A stretch of DNA of 64,000 nt from Paragonimus skrjabini miyazakii (taxonomy: Eukaryota; Platyhelminthes; Trematoda; Plagiorchiida; Troglotrematidae). The translations under genes were made by a program, and so were the position numbers. Below, in pieces: positions 43,668-55,335 of this stretch. Location of the stretch: assembly GCA_014338405.1 (NCBI GenBank), contig JTDE01001981.1, positions 52,792 through 116,791 of the forward strand, written 5' to 3'. The first letter of the stretch is position 1. Every line of letters begins with the position of its first letter. Below the pieces are notes generated by a model, which made no database searches, was not told the DNA's origin, and saw only the letters and a program-made list of their open reading frames with translations.

Positions 43668-45365
43668 AGTCATGTGCAATGTTTTAATTGATTTTAGACG
43701 TATCCGCTTACAGTTAACTACTAATAAACCCGCAATCTACCCTGGACTTGATGGTATCCCACCAGTCGACATCAAGCAAGGAGGTGAGGATATACCCATT
43801 CTTTTACTTTATTTGTTCACGCTTTCACTTTTATCTAGCACCTTCCCTCCCCGGTGGGAGAAATCAATCATTATTCGGCGCCACAAAAGTGGTCCAGGGC
43901 GGGAAGTTAGTAACTATCGTCCAATAAACCACAAACAAATCTGTGCAACAATGTTTAAAAGGATAATGAGATCGCTCATTGTCGAATTCCTAAGGCCACA
44001 AAACCCTATAAACCTTTCGTAGCACGGTTTGCTTAGCAAGCGCTCTTGTATGAAATGTGAGTTTCGACTCTTGAACTGCATATCACTGTAGGCCGACGAA
44101 TGGGGTGCAGTGATTATCATACTGCCAGACTTTTGATTGTGTGCCCCATAAGCGCCTGCTAGTCGGAATAGTATCCCTTGGCATACAACATATCTTGTAC
44201 AGCCGGATTTCGTCATATCTTGAACGCCGAACCCAAGCTGACAAAGTGAAAGAGCACTACTCAACGCCAAAGCCAGTGAGTAGTGGGGTGAGTCAGGAAA
44301 GTGTTCTGAGACCGCTGCCTTTCCTTTTGTACATAAATGACGCCGGCCCGGCAACCTCTTCTTCCGTCTACAAAATATACGACAGGACATAGCATCATTG
44401 GAGTCGTGGTTCAAAACATGGCTGATGACGTTTCGCTCGGAACGAATCGAACATTATCACATGGTTGTTAAATATCCAATGGGTCTGTCTTACTAGATAG
44501 TTATTATATTGACACCGCCACGTCCGTTCGAGATCTAGGAATATGGTATTTATACTCCTTCAATTTATCTGAACAAGTTCGCTTCCAGGTAGCAAAAAGT
44601 AAAAGAATAATAGGCTGTATCAAAATAACTCAAAATGTTGCCGGAAAATAGCGGTCAAATCAACCGTAATCGACATTGAACGAGATTCGAGAAGTGCGAC
44701 ATGTTTGACATCACGTGTGCGTTCAAAGCGGTTTCCTTACTAACTTGTCCAAAGATGTAGCCAGTTTGCACCTACTACTTCACTGGCTTGATTTGTACGT
44801 CAATTTCATGCAACTGAATTGTCCTCAATCTCACTGGTTGAGTCGGTAAGAGCAAAATCTTACTTGTGTGGTACTATAACCTTAAGCTGCTAGGCTAACT
44901 GTTTACAAAGTGCGTGCTTGACCTCAACTTGACTATTCCACCATCATTTACTACCATCTACGCAAATCCGATTGGCTTGTTTTAGAAAATCTCCAACGGT
45001 GAGTTACCGAAAGCTTTTCAGGATATTCATCCTTGTTCACCTCTGGTGAACGTTGTCAAACACTTGGCATTAATCCACTATGTTTACGAAGACTAAAACT
45101 GAATCTTGCACTTCTGTATAAATGGATATACTCGGATGCCATCAACACAGCGTTCGCTGTTCATTTCGAACACAGATCCCCATATGGTCCACAAAATAAG
45201 GGTTCCAATTTGCCAACTCTGTCAGCTCGCAAGAAGATACGAGTCAACTTCTTTATTGTAAAATATTTTTATATTTGGAATAGACTTCCGAATGAAATCA
45301 GAGCAAGTAGCAGCATTCAGCATTTTAAAATGGCCTGGACAGCTTCCTTACATCATCAACCATGA
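43668..45365 (+). pseudogene. CR1-like ORF2 reverse transcriptase and C-terminus, copy C
   Basis: Frame 43672-44022 has RLQLTTNKPAIYPGLDGIPP, VDIKQGGEDIPI, FPPRWEKSIIIRRHKSGP and NYRPINHKQICATMF (motif 1 region intact, unlike copy B). A frame change follows; 44141-44392 has PHKRLLVGIVSLGI, VSSGVSQESVLRPLPFLLYI and then jumps from YIND directly to LQNIRQDIASLESW (other frame). About 30 residues that include the catalytic FADD are therefore deleted. After an insert of about 250 bases (44627-44880), the C-terminal part continues, with frame 45033-45365 (RRLKLNLALLYKWIY, FYIWNRLPNEIRASSS) ending the protein. Confidence 0.85.
44627..44880. repeat. Insert of about 250 bases within CR1 copy C
   Basis: Copy B reads TGTATCAAAAAGACATTCGG, whereas copy C reads TGTATCAAAATAACT and then has some 250 bases with no counterpart before the thumb sequence returns (GTTTACAAAGTGCGTGCTTG against GTTTAAAAATGTGTGCTACA). 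The insert has no ORF. It contains TCAATCTCACTGGTTGAGTC. It might be a small nonautonomous element. Confidence 0.5.
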
Positions 45366-45822
45366 TGTTAATCTTTAAACTCTGTGTACCTTCTGATTAC
45401 CTTTTTGAAAGCGGTCCAGATAACGTTTAGCCGTCAGCAGGATAAACGTATGTACCCGTCTTTACTATCAGGGTCATATTCGAAACAACTTGCCTGAATC
45501 TGTTCACTTCGTAACCACCCCCAACTCGCATCTGGTTAACTGCGTACCTGCGAAACTCCATAATTTTATTCATGTGCGTCACTGCTCACGCAGTTCTCAG
45601 AATGTTCGAGAATATAAAATTAAAGCTTATGGTAAATCTGGTAGAAGAAACTCCTGTAGATTTTTACGCAAAACAAAAAGAAAAAGAAAAGAAACAGAAT
45701 TACAACTCAAATATAAACTTCTACCACATATTATATATATGCCCATTCGTATAAACCTGTTCACCCTGGTAAGCCATCAGGCTATAATTAATGATAGCCG
45801 ATATTGACGGTTTACTTGACCG
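45366..45822 (+). other. CR1-like 3' UTR, copy C
   Basis: TTAGCCGTCAGCAGGATAAA, TATATATATGCCCATTCG, TAAACCTGTTCACC and the end TTTACTTGACC are shared with 22331-22740. The conserved 3' UTR end is the likely recognition site for the family's reverse transcriptase (inference from non-LTR biology). Confidence 0.7.
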
Positions 45823-45834
45823 AGGAAAAAATGC

Positions 45835-46235
45835 ACGCAGCTACCGTTCTGTCATGCCAATGTTGTCGACCTGGCAACTACAGGAAAATCGGTAGGTGAT
45901 ATGGGAATTGGCCAACGAAAGAATCTGAGATTTTAGAGAAGGAACAGGAAACCATTGTGTGGTGGAGGTTAACACTAGTTATGCGGCATTATAAGTCCTT
46001 AATATAGCGGCCTTCAATCTGCGTTGTAACGATGTATTAACATCATCCCCTTTGAACGGCAGTTGTAAAATGGCTCTCACCCTCGTCACCACCATCAACG
46101 GCACTTGAAGTTTCAGATCTCGGAATACATCCCAGCATAGGTGTGGAAACATACGAAGCAGATACAAACTGATACCAGTGTGCGCCTCCCTCAACCGCCA
46201 TCCAAACCACCGGCATCTTTTGGAGTGCCATCACT
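45835..46235 (-). pseudogene. Penelope-like element fragment 2
   Basis: Minus strand: PHLCWDVFRDLKLQVPL, then LQLPFKGDDVNTSLQRRL and AAILRTYNAA, a stop, LVLTSTTQWFPVPSLKSQI, SLANSHITYRFSCSC and DNIGMTER, the start of a GIY-YIG domain (YIGRTxR, with the catalytic Arg changed to Met by this reading). LPFKGDD...RRL...TYNAA is the typical linker before the endonuclease. The fragment ends within about 15 bases of the 3' end of CR1 copy C. It lacks the RT and most of the endonuclease. Confidence 0.65.
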
Positions 46236-49200
46236 GGATGGACTCCATGCAGGCATTGCCAATTGTTTACGCGAATGAAAAGCCCCGGTTGTTACGATAT
46301 GCTGAGGCATTTACTCTGAACCGTTGGTGTTCGGATCTGTGTGTGTAGAAAGACTCTTTTGTTGGTTTATCGCTCCCGTGGTAATGATGCTGTCTGATTA
46401 GCGAACAGTTTCACTGCATGTTTCCCTTATATGTCTAGTTTAACAACTGACCCTTGTTCTCCGCTTTATAATTTCCTGTTCTGTAGTACGCAGTTGATAA
46501 TATGCTGAGAAATTTGCCAGACCATAAATCGTGTGCATTTAAATTTTGACTGCTCTACTAAACATTGTTTCTGGAAAATGCTGCTTTACAGTCATAGATG
46601 TATATCTACGTGAACAAATAACCACCGCTCCTGGTAGAACAGCTAACGAAAAATCAATTTAGAAATGTGAAAACTGTTTGTACATGTGATAAACAGTTAC
46701 TTCGAGGACAAAGCTTAGGAGGAGAAATGTACGAAAACTAACTCTCACCTAGGCAAAGTCAGATTGGATTTTCAATTGCATGCGTTTATTGCGCAAACAG
46801 CTTCGGCTAAAAAAAATAGTTTGCATCAAGCAGGTAATAATATTTCGACAAACACCAACCGCACGTCATATGTTAGCGGATGGCTTCCTGTGAATAAACA
46901 AAGATAACCTTCTTAAAAAATCTGTATCTCAATTAAACAAACAATTTACTCAAGGTAGATTTAATAGTTGCCAGCAAAGTGAGAACAGTCATGTCTGAAT
47001 GTCGAGGGGTATTACTCTCTACATCTCAATACCATTATATCCGTCGCATTAAAGTATATGATAAACTTGCAAGTAAACACTTAACAGCAGATATTTTTCC
47101 GTCAACTACGTAATCCACTCTATTACTGATGTCTCAACGGTGCATGTCTTACTATCTGACTTTTAACAATTGGAAGATAGACAGCGTGGATGTTCCGTTT
47201 TTGAATCCCCTATGCTGAGATGTTTTCCAGTTTCGTCATTCCCATGATGCCTTCGCCAACGATGTTTTGGAAGTGGTCACCATTCTCCAGTTAGGATCTT
47301 AACACACAATACGCCACATGCCTTTCCAGCTTTGAAGAGCTATCTGACAGGCGGTGTTCGCATAATTCATCATTGGATGAGAAACTTTTCATTAACCGTT
47401 GAGATTGTTTTGTGCTCATCATGGGCAATTATATTGTTGATAAGTATGTACCAGCGAATTCCTATTGTTGCCAGCACGGTTGACAAACTGAAATTATTCG
47501 ATACTGTGTGAACGAAACACATCTCAACTGCTCGGTGATGTTCACCTTGTATTCATTGGTTAATGTGGTAAGTGTGCTACCAAAATGTTATTTCCCCTGT
47601 AATTTTGTGTTCATTCTAAAAGGGTATGTTCAGATGAGTTTAATATTAGTGCACAAACATTTCCGCGAGTTTATGACTTTCCTTTGCAATTATTTGTCTC
47701 ATCCGACGCAACTACCTGATAATGAGACAGTAGTGAAAACAGAAAATGAAAGAAGTGGAAGCATAATGAGGAATTTTACAAATTCTAAAGATTGTTTGGA
47801 ATTTCAACCGAAAATATGAAGCGTCAGTTCAACACGACGTAAATTTTGACTTAGTTCATGAATAAAATTAAGAAGTCACATATAGTTTCCTATACCATTT
47901 GAAGTGTTGGAAAAACGGCTAGAACACGTTGTTGGAACGGTTTATCGGGCACAGTTGCAAATACATTACGTTAACATTAAAATTGTCTCAGGTATACTGA
48001 AGGACATTTTGTACTCAGCAAAACAACGTTGGCAAATGATGAACATAATTTTGAAAAACTCACAATCAGTAGTGACTTTATCTTTTTCGGTAAACAAAAT
48101 CAACTTGTCACATAGGTTGTGGAAAAACAAATGCACACAAGTTGTTTGCATTTTGCCCTGCCAAGGATCACTGCGTTGCATATTTTGAGTGAAACGTACC
48201 GGAAGTGCAGCGAAAACGAGACTGGTTTAGTATAAATGACACACTAACTTCAAACCTTGCCGACCAAATCCAGACAGTCGCTAGTGTGCAAATTGAACTT
48301 TGTTTGTGGATCTCCTAGGATCCACAACACAGACGTCATGAATCTAAAAGTTCTCTTGGTTTACAAAAGAGCCGTCATTACCTGCCATCCGTTCCCAAGT
48401 GCTGTTTGGAAACAGGCATAAAAGCGCCCCCATTAGTGCCGGCGACAGAACACTATTACACTAAGCAATGTTACGCATTACGTGTACTACGATCGGTTAA
48501 CACAGTAGGCTGGCTGCTAGACGCATCGTTCATCCAAAAGAATCAGCTGACATCCTACATCGTCCGTGGGCAATGCATGAGCTGTAAGTACAAATGACAA
48601 TGATAATTGCGTTTATCTTCTTTCGGCTTTTGCTGTAGACTACACAGTTCCACTGGATCACTGTGAGTTTCTCAGACATTCGTTTGGTCCTCATCCCTTG
48701 AGTGATCCCCTTATTATTCACATGAAAACATTTTCTGGGTCATAAGTTTGCTGCAGCCAAAAGCCAGGTAGCACGTTTCCTTCCCACCAAACGTCTACTG
48801 TAATTATTTTACCGAACAATGCATATAAGTTTAACTCACACGTTGGCGTCAATGTGTGCGAACATCTGGTTGTTGTTCGTGAAACCAGCTTTTGTTGGAC
48901 TATCTCAGTTTGACAGAAACTCAGTGATTGATCGATTAGGGTAACATAAACATCTAATATCTATCAAATTATTCTGGGATGCACTAGCTTTTGACCTCAC
49001 GATAGCATTTGGCGTACAATGAAGCAAACAATGATTGTACAATTCTCTTCTTCCCGTTCGCCAGTCGAATGAAAGTTATTCGACTCTACCACAAGCGTAG
49101 CACAAATTACAAGCTTCCGACGAATTTTAAAGTGGAGCAGTTGGCAGAAAAAGATTTTGCTGGTGTCAACACGAACAAAAACGGGTAATTAGTTTGGCAA

Positions 49201-49554
49201 TACTTGCAGTGAGAGTATCATCGTGTGCAGTGCGATTGGGGTTAGGAACGACGTGAAAACATTGAAAATCAAGGCGACCATTTTGTAAGCGGAATAATTA
49301 AATCAGTTACTCGCTTCCGCCTCAAGTAAGTGTCTAGTAAGTAGACCGGAGTGCCGTGTGTACAGCCTATCTAGATTAGCCTCATTTACTGGCAATAGAA
49401 CAGATGATTTTATAGGATCGGAAACTGGCATCCGTTATTGTCGATTATAGCATTTCAAATTGACTATTACCAAAAATTGACCTCAGCTGCCGCATTTCCA
49501 TAGGCTTTCCAATTAACCTCTTTCAAAAGAAAGCATCAAACTCGAGTTTTGTTT
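46236..49554. other. No recognised gene
   Basis: About 3.3 kb. Frames 47508-47819 and 47904-48188 (plus strand) have no motif. Sequence is AT-rich and intergenic in appearance, with no shared repeat detected apart from the stretch that begins at 49555. Confidence 0.4.
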
Positions 49555-49815
49555 TCATTAGAACTCATCAGTAGTGCATATCCTTGCCGATGCTAGAACT
49601 AGAACTCTGGACACGCTTTTCATGAGATAACCGTGTTGAACATTGTGCCATTGACTTCACGTTATACACTGCTGACTAGCTCCAGTGAGAGGAAAACTCG
49701 AGTCTAGTGCTTTCTATCGAAAGGGGCGGATTGGAAAGTCTATGGGACCGCGGCCAATTGAGAGTGATGTTCACCTAGAAATTAATCAAATCTCCAACTA
49801 CTCATCAATATGGAT
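49555..49815 (+). repeat. Dispersed repeat (CTCGAGTCTAGTGC family), copy 1
   Basis: The right part, AAACTCGAGTCTAGTGCTTTC to CAACTACTCATCAATA (49694-49810), matches 55191-55320. The left part, AGTAGTGCATATCCTTGC to GTGCCATTGACTTCACG (49569-49665), matches 58178-58275. The two parts together suggest one repeat of about 260 bases of which the other two places hold halves. No coding content. Confidence 0.55.
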
Positions 49816-52800
49816 AAATCGTTGTTAATATCATGCTTGTGAATGGTGCAAACGAACTAAGCACCGGCTAACGTTTAAGCCTGTTACCGACAACTTAGAT
49901 AATTTTTAAAAAATGTGAGAAGTATGTAAGTTTCTGTCTTCAAAACCATCTCAAAATTGTTTGTTACTGTGTGCCTCATCAGAAAATGAATCGTGAGTAA
50001 CGACGTTTTTTCAAACAACCCGTTGTCGGTTGAATAGTTTCATATACCCACATATCGTGGAGATATTAATTGTACACACATTCATGAGTGAAACATTACG
50101 CACCAACATCTTAGTTCCTGTTTCGATGGAAAGTACTGTCATTATTGAGGTTACAGTATTGAGGTCTTGATCAGGTTATTTTTATGGTGGGTTCTTGCAA
50201 GTTAGAAAATCTGACCATCCATTCAAGTTCAAAATAAATCGGGAATTTTCTCGAACGTTTTTATATTCGACGCATTAAACGTGAAGATATGAAGGCAAAC
50301 AGGAAAACGCCGAATTTTCTCATGATAATTCGCAAGGTTGCATATGCGTTGATTGGAAACCTGACGTTTTTTTGATATGCCTCTTTCAATTTTGCACGCC
50401 TTTTGATATATCTTCTACTCAGGCATGTTCCGCCTGTCAGCTTCAAAGCTGCAAAAACAACGAAACTTTAAAGTTTGTTGAGGAAAGAAAATTAAGAAAT
50501 CCATGCTATTGTTTTCTGTTTCACACTCAAACAGCAGGGTGTAGCTTCGATGATTAATTACAAATGCAACTAAGAGGTCGATTTCCCGCAGGAAACAGTG
50601 TATCTATATTTTGATAAAAATTGGTACTACTTCAGCCTGCCCGAGGTGACTGTGAACTAGTTTCCGATGTTTAGGCGGCGGTGCAAGAAAAACTAACATA
50701 GTTATTTAATGTTAACAATGCGTAAAACCGGACGCACCAGCGACAATGGCATTTCCAGGAGGCAACTTGCCAGAGGAATGCAGCAATTGGAACACGTCAC
50801 TTTAATCTGAATTCAGCCCGGCATTGGGGCAGTAGTAGATAATACGGTCAGAGAATATTTTTCGTTCAAGTGAACAATTCGCAGTTCCAAATTATATAGT
50901 TGTGATAAGATAGATCACATTCAAGCCGCCTGTCGTAATTCGAAGACACGTTCAGCTCAGACTTCTTCAGAAAAACAAAATCTCTCATGTGGCCTTCAAT
51001 TCACTACTCTTACTGCGCGTTCCAATAATTATGTTGATTCTACGCACTATATGACAGTCGTTTACTGTTAACGCTCATCATAAGCATTCTTTCATCGTCG
51101 GCAGTGGTAGCGTTAAATTTTTTATTTCTGTTGATTACTTGGATGGCCGAAAACTCATGTTGTAATGAAGACAACTGATATTCGGCTTAATAGTACTACT
51201 GGACATGCTGCAACCAGTTTCGGCAACTGTAAACTCAAACTCACAGACATACAATGCGTGAATAAAACAGGTCTACCTTCGTAATGGTTTTCCGTCCATC
51301 TGTTGTTGTTAGTAAGTGCATGGAGCTATTGAAAATCTTTTTCACGTCGTCCTTTGAATCCGTGAGAATGAACATTTCATTTTGGAATCTGTTTCAAATA
51401 TGAATTCAGGTATTGAGAAAGTATTCGCAGTGGGGCTAGCGCAGACAAAAACTGAACGCTTGAAGAATCAACGTTATGATTACAACACCATGAACATTAA
51501 TTTGAACGCTGCAGGTGTAGTAATTGCATTTCGTAACCCAACACTCTGTGATATTTTTGTTTTATTGCATGGATAATGACGTTATGGGGATAGTGATTAC
51601 ACTAAGGTTTGGTTGGTTAACGTGCCGTGTTATTACTACTGCCTTGAAGCTGGCGTTGGGTTTGAGCTAAGTACATTTCCGATTATTTTCTGCGCATTTC
51701 GAGCTACCGAAATTATCAAGATAATATTTTATTGCGCTCATTTATCAGACACCACTTTTAACGTTCTACCGATTCACGTTGTACTTCAAGCTTAACTGTT
51801 ATCACTGTCAACAGACAACTGGTGTTACAAGAAGATTTTTATTTGGTCCTATAGTAATTATCATACTGATGATCAGACCGGAGCGTCCAAATCGAAGCCT
51901 TGCATTCACACACTGTTGTTTGATGACGCAGTGTTGATAAATTTTTACAAGACGAACCCTTTTAACCATGAAGGTTACGCAAAGCGATTAAAACCCAGAT
52001 TTACCTCGGTATCAATAATACTTCAGCGGTGAGGTGGGAAATTGCACTGCATTTATTGTTAACCGATTTGAACCAACAGATGAACTGAAATTTCAAATGT
52101 TTGACAGACCTATACGGAGCCCATATCACATAACACAATAGCTGTTTAACTAATGTTCCTCTTACTCGAGCAAGTCACACAACTCTATGCTCACCAGTAT
52201 TGTGAGATCGCCAAGTAAAATGTTCAAGTCACAACCCACTAAGTTTCCTCTATCTAACAATATATAACGAGGAATGATGTCAAAATACCCGGTTATCTGG
52301 TTTCTGCATTTGTACGGAGAAACGGTGGGATCTTGCTCATGAAGGTCAATGTAAGCAAAATGAATGACCGATAACAGAGATAGAAGAGAACCTGTCTTTT
52401 CTACAATTTGCTTTTTGAGATCAAACAGGGGTGGCTTACAGCAAAGTTCAGTTTTTTCCCCATACAACTAAGTTCATCAACAAAAGTCAGAGACTGGGTG
52501 AGAAAATTCAACACGTGCTCAAAATCAACGGGTTTCAATTTTTTTCACCACAATAAGACTAGACCTCTTGAACCCCTCCAAATTTTAAACTTCCATTTGC
52601 CGTTATGTAGCGAAATACTACTTGTACTTATTGCGGTGGTAAGGCTTCAACCGTTCGTATATTAATATCATAATTCTCATGAACGGCTTACCCGATGTGA
52701 TTTTAGCTTTCTCCCAGTAGGTGGACTTTCGTTAAACAGAAGTGGGTAAAGATATCTGCACGTTGCAGTTATCATGTTAATAAAAGTAACTAAAAATAAA

Positions 52801-53335
52801 ATTCCGGAAGGAAAGGTTGCAGCATTCACTTGATGGAACACAACTGAAATAAATCTTTTGCATCAGACAGTTTTTGCTGAAATATTGATCACCCACATTC
52901 ATTTTCACGGTAACTTTACGAAAGCCTTCCTACTAGAGGGCAACTTTGCTCCAGCGGGCAACATAACACAACACGATAGACAAAAATACATTCCTTAGTG
53001 AAACTTGTTCCGACATGCAGTGTTCACTCGATGAATCACACATTTTCCACTCTACCGGGAGAAAAGAAGCAGCCGACAATACGACTGTTTGTTAGAAAAT
53101 CCCAATGTTTCCACCGGGGTTGACGAGTATATGTTGTTCTACAACTCATCAACTGAGCTGTCCTAAATTACTCCGCGGTATTCTCGGAACGTTCATCGGT
53201 TACCATAACACAAGTCTGTGCTGACAGAAAGATAACTTTTCTATTCCAGCGTGTTACTCTTCTGAAAAGTGTACGTTCCAATGTGTAGTTCTATTTCAAT
53301 CGTATCCCGCGCAGCAGCATGCCTGCAAGCCTCTC
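49816..53335. other. No recognised gene
   Basis: About 3.5 kb, AT-rich. The minus-strand frame 52162-52467 (101 codons: ITGYFDIIPRYILLD, LGDLTILVSIEL) has no domain I know. No shared repeats noticed. Confidence 0.4.
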
Positions 53336-53339
53336 ACTT

Positions 53340-53630
53340 CTAACCCAAATAACGTTTACACGTTGCGACTGCTCTCAGGATAAAGAATGAAGGTAAGAGA
53401 GCAAGAGCAGGTGCTATCAGCTTATTGTCTACAAGATCCGGCTGAAGTGCACAAAACAGTCCATATTCGTCAGCTACCTTTGACTGCTGGTCATTAGTAC
53501 GCATCGAGAGTAAACACAACGGCACAGTGAGAGAGCCGATTTCACAGACGATTATCCTAGTTATGTGGAGTGACGCTAGATAATCCAAGGCAGAAATTAG
53601 TGAGTGAGCAGTAACAGCAGCCAAACACAT
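53340..53630 (-). other. Open frame of 96 codons, unassigned
   Basis: Minus-strand frame starting at 53630: SLISALDYLASLHITRIIV, then EIGSLTVPLCLL and a hydrophobic end (APALALLPSFFIL). It looks alpha-helical, but no family was recognised and there is no clear donor at the end. A chance frame is likely. Confidence 0.12.
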
Positions 53631-55159
53631 TTACCCCTGAGGTTCAGAGCAAAACCGAATGCACAGCGTCAGCTTGCGAACGATAAACCAGCCTCCACCG
53701 AAGACTAACCTTGGTTCCTATGGCTGACAGGGTCGTTTACGTTTCAGTTCGACGAATCCCGACGTTCTTTGACCGTTTTCCTCTGGGCACACCTACAACT
53801 CATGAAAGACGCTGACTCTGGCCGGGAGTCAGTCCGACTTTGACAAAAGTTCATAACGAGTCGGATCCAAGTAGGCGTGTAGCAAAATCGAGGGTACGCC
53901 TGACTCTATCCAGAGGTGTTCCGGAGTGCTTCGGAGTGGATCCCAGTTGGCCAAAGTAGAATCTGAGTCGGCCAATCACGCTAACTGCATCATTTTTACA
54001 TTCCTGGTTATTTGTTTCAACTATCAGAGCAATTATAGCCCCGCGTAGTCCAACGCGTACGGACGGCTAACATCAGTCCGTAAGTTTCACCAACTTCTCT
54101 TCTTGGCGATCGATCTTATTTGGCAAAAGCTGGCATGCCAATTCAACGGGAGTATTTTTCTCTTGAAGCGTTCATTTCGAACGCCTCCAAATGGCCTCAT
54201 GCTGACAGATATGGAGATGGACGAGGGACGCATCAAATGACTCTCCGAATTGAACATACGACGGATATATAAACATAAAAATCTTCCAAGTGGCCGCTGA
54301 ACACACAGAAATTAACAACCAAACGGTAATTGCGGGGACAAAAACAAAATGTCTGTATATTTCGGATTGAAACGGATATATTGAAGTCAAATGATAACCA
54401 GCAGGCGGCAATCATTCCCGTAAAAGTTGAAAACATTTTCGAATCCAGCATTCGGCACGCAGCAAGCGAGTTGAACGCAAAAGATTCTGGAAAACAAAAG
54501 ACAGAAAATCAGGAAATAAGAGGGCAGGAAAAAAAAGAGCAATGGGAAAATACAGATAAGCAACACTGACATTTACCAATAGATTAGTTTCTGAGTGGAA
54601 AGAGGCTAACATGTTCATTTGCAATAAAACTCAACATGATTTATAACACACAGGGTTTTAATACGTCATAAATTAACCTTTTGCGAAAAACGCATTAATG
54701 ACCCCTACATGACACTTAATGTCAGACGATGATTGTGATAAATGTTCACTTCACGTTAGTGATTTTGCGTTAACAGTTGTAAACATGTGAAGTCATAACA
54801 AGAAAAAAACAAGACTTGTAACAAACAGGGCTTCACCACGTTGTAAATCTCAGGTGTATGTTTACCTGATAGATGTTTTAGACAGTCAACGCAGCAGTTT
54901 CGAGAAACATCAGGCTTTTTGGCACAACTGCTTCTGGCTATACAACTCTATTCGATGAACTCGCATCACAGAAGGAATACCACAAAATTAGTGGTACTCC
55001 TATCTGGTGGGTTACTTTCAACCAACTTCAACCAGGAATCAACAACAAACCCTATCTGTTAATGTTTAATTCTGGTTTTCTACTCCAGGTTATTCTTTGC
55101 GTCTTCCAGTTCTAGACTGCCCTTTCAGTTAAATGACCCTCGTAAATCTGCTGGTTCTT
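53631..55159. other. No recognised gene; a locally GC-richer block
   Basis: The stretch 53740-53990 is richer in G/C and contains repeated GAGTCGG-type words (GAGTCGGATCC, GAGTGGATCC, GAGTCGGCCAAT). This suggests a decayed repeat or LTR. The remaining part to 55159 is AT-rich with a lysine/glutamate-rich frame at 54330-54569 (purine-rich tract, probably not coding). Confidence 0.4.
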
Positions 55160-55335
55160 ACCAGTTTGCACTTAGTTTCGCTAGAGAGCGAAACTCGAGT
55201 CTAGTGCTTCTTTTTGAAAGGGGCCGACTGGAAAGTCTATGGGAATGCGACAGCTGCGATCAATTGTGGGTGATGTTCAATCTATATGAAAATCAAAATC
55301 CCCTACTACTCATCAATACTCATGATTGCTTGGAA
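55160..55335 (+). repeat. Dispersed repeat (CTCGAGTCTAGTGC family), copy 2
   Basis: Matches 49680-49815 (AAACTCGAGTCTAGTGCTTC, GACTGGAAAGTCTATGGGA, TGATGTTCA, CTACTACTCATCAATA). A perfect hairpin lies at its left edge (55174-55195). Confidence 0.6.
55174..55195. repeat. Perfect 9-base inverted repeat (hairpin)
   Basis: AGTTTCGCT, loop AGAG, AGCGAAACT. It sits exactly at the left border of the dispersed repeat. The other copy at 49685 does not keep the palindrome. Confidence 0.8.

Larger units (their letters stand above)
36379..45822 (+). mobile_element. CR1-like non-LTR retrotransposon, copy C (split by gypsy 1)
   Basis: The 5' UTR and ORF1 start match copy D. ORF1, endonuclease and linker run to about 39190. 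The RT resumes at 43668 (CATGTGCAATG, the same as TATGTGCAAT at 20900 in copy B) and continues to the 3' UTR end at TTTACTTGACC (45822). The gap of about 4.47 kb holds a Ty3/gypsy element on the opposite strand. A further insert of about 250 bases lies at 44627-44880. Without the inserts the element would be about 4.7 kb, in line with copy A. Confidence 0.85.

Noticed and set aside
54330..54569. Lysine/glutamate-rich open frame
   Set aside because: Derives from a purine-rich tract; composition is explained by simple sequence.
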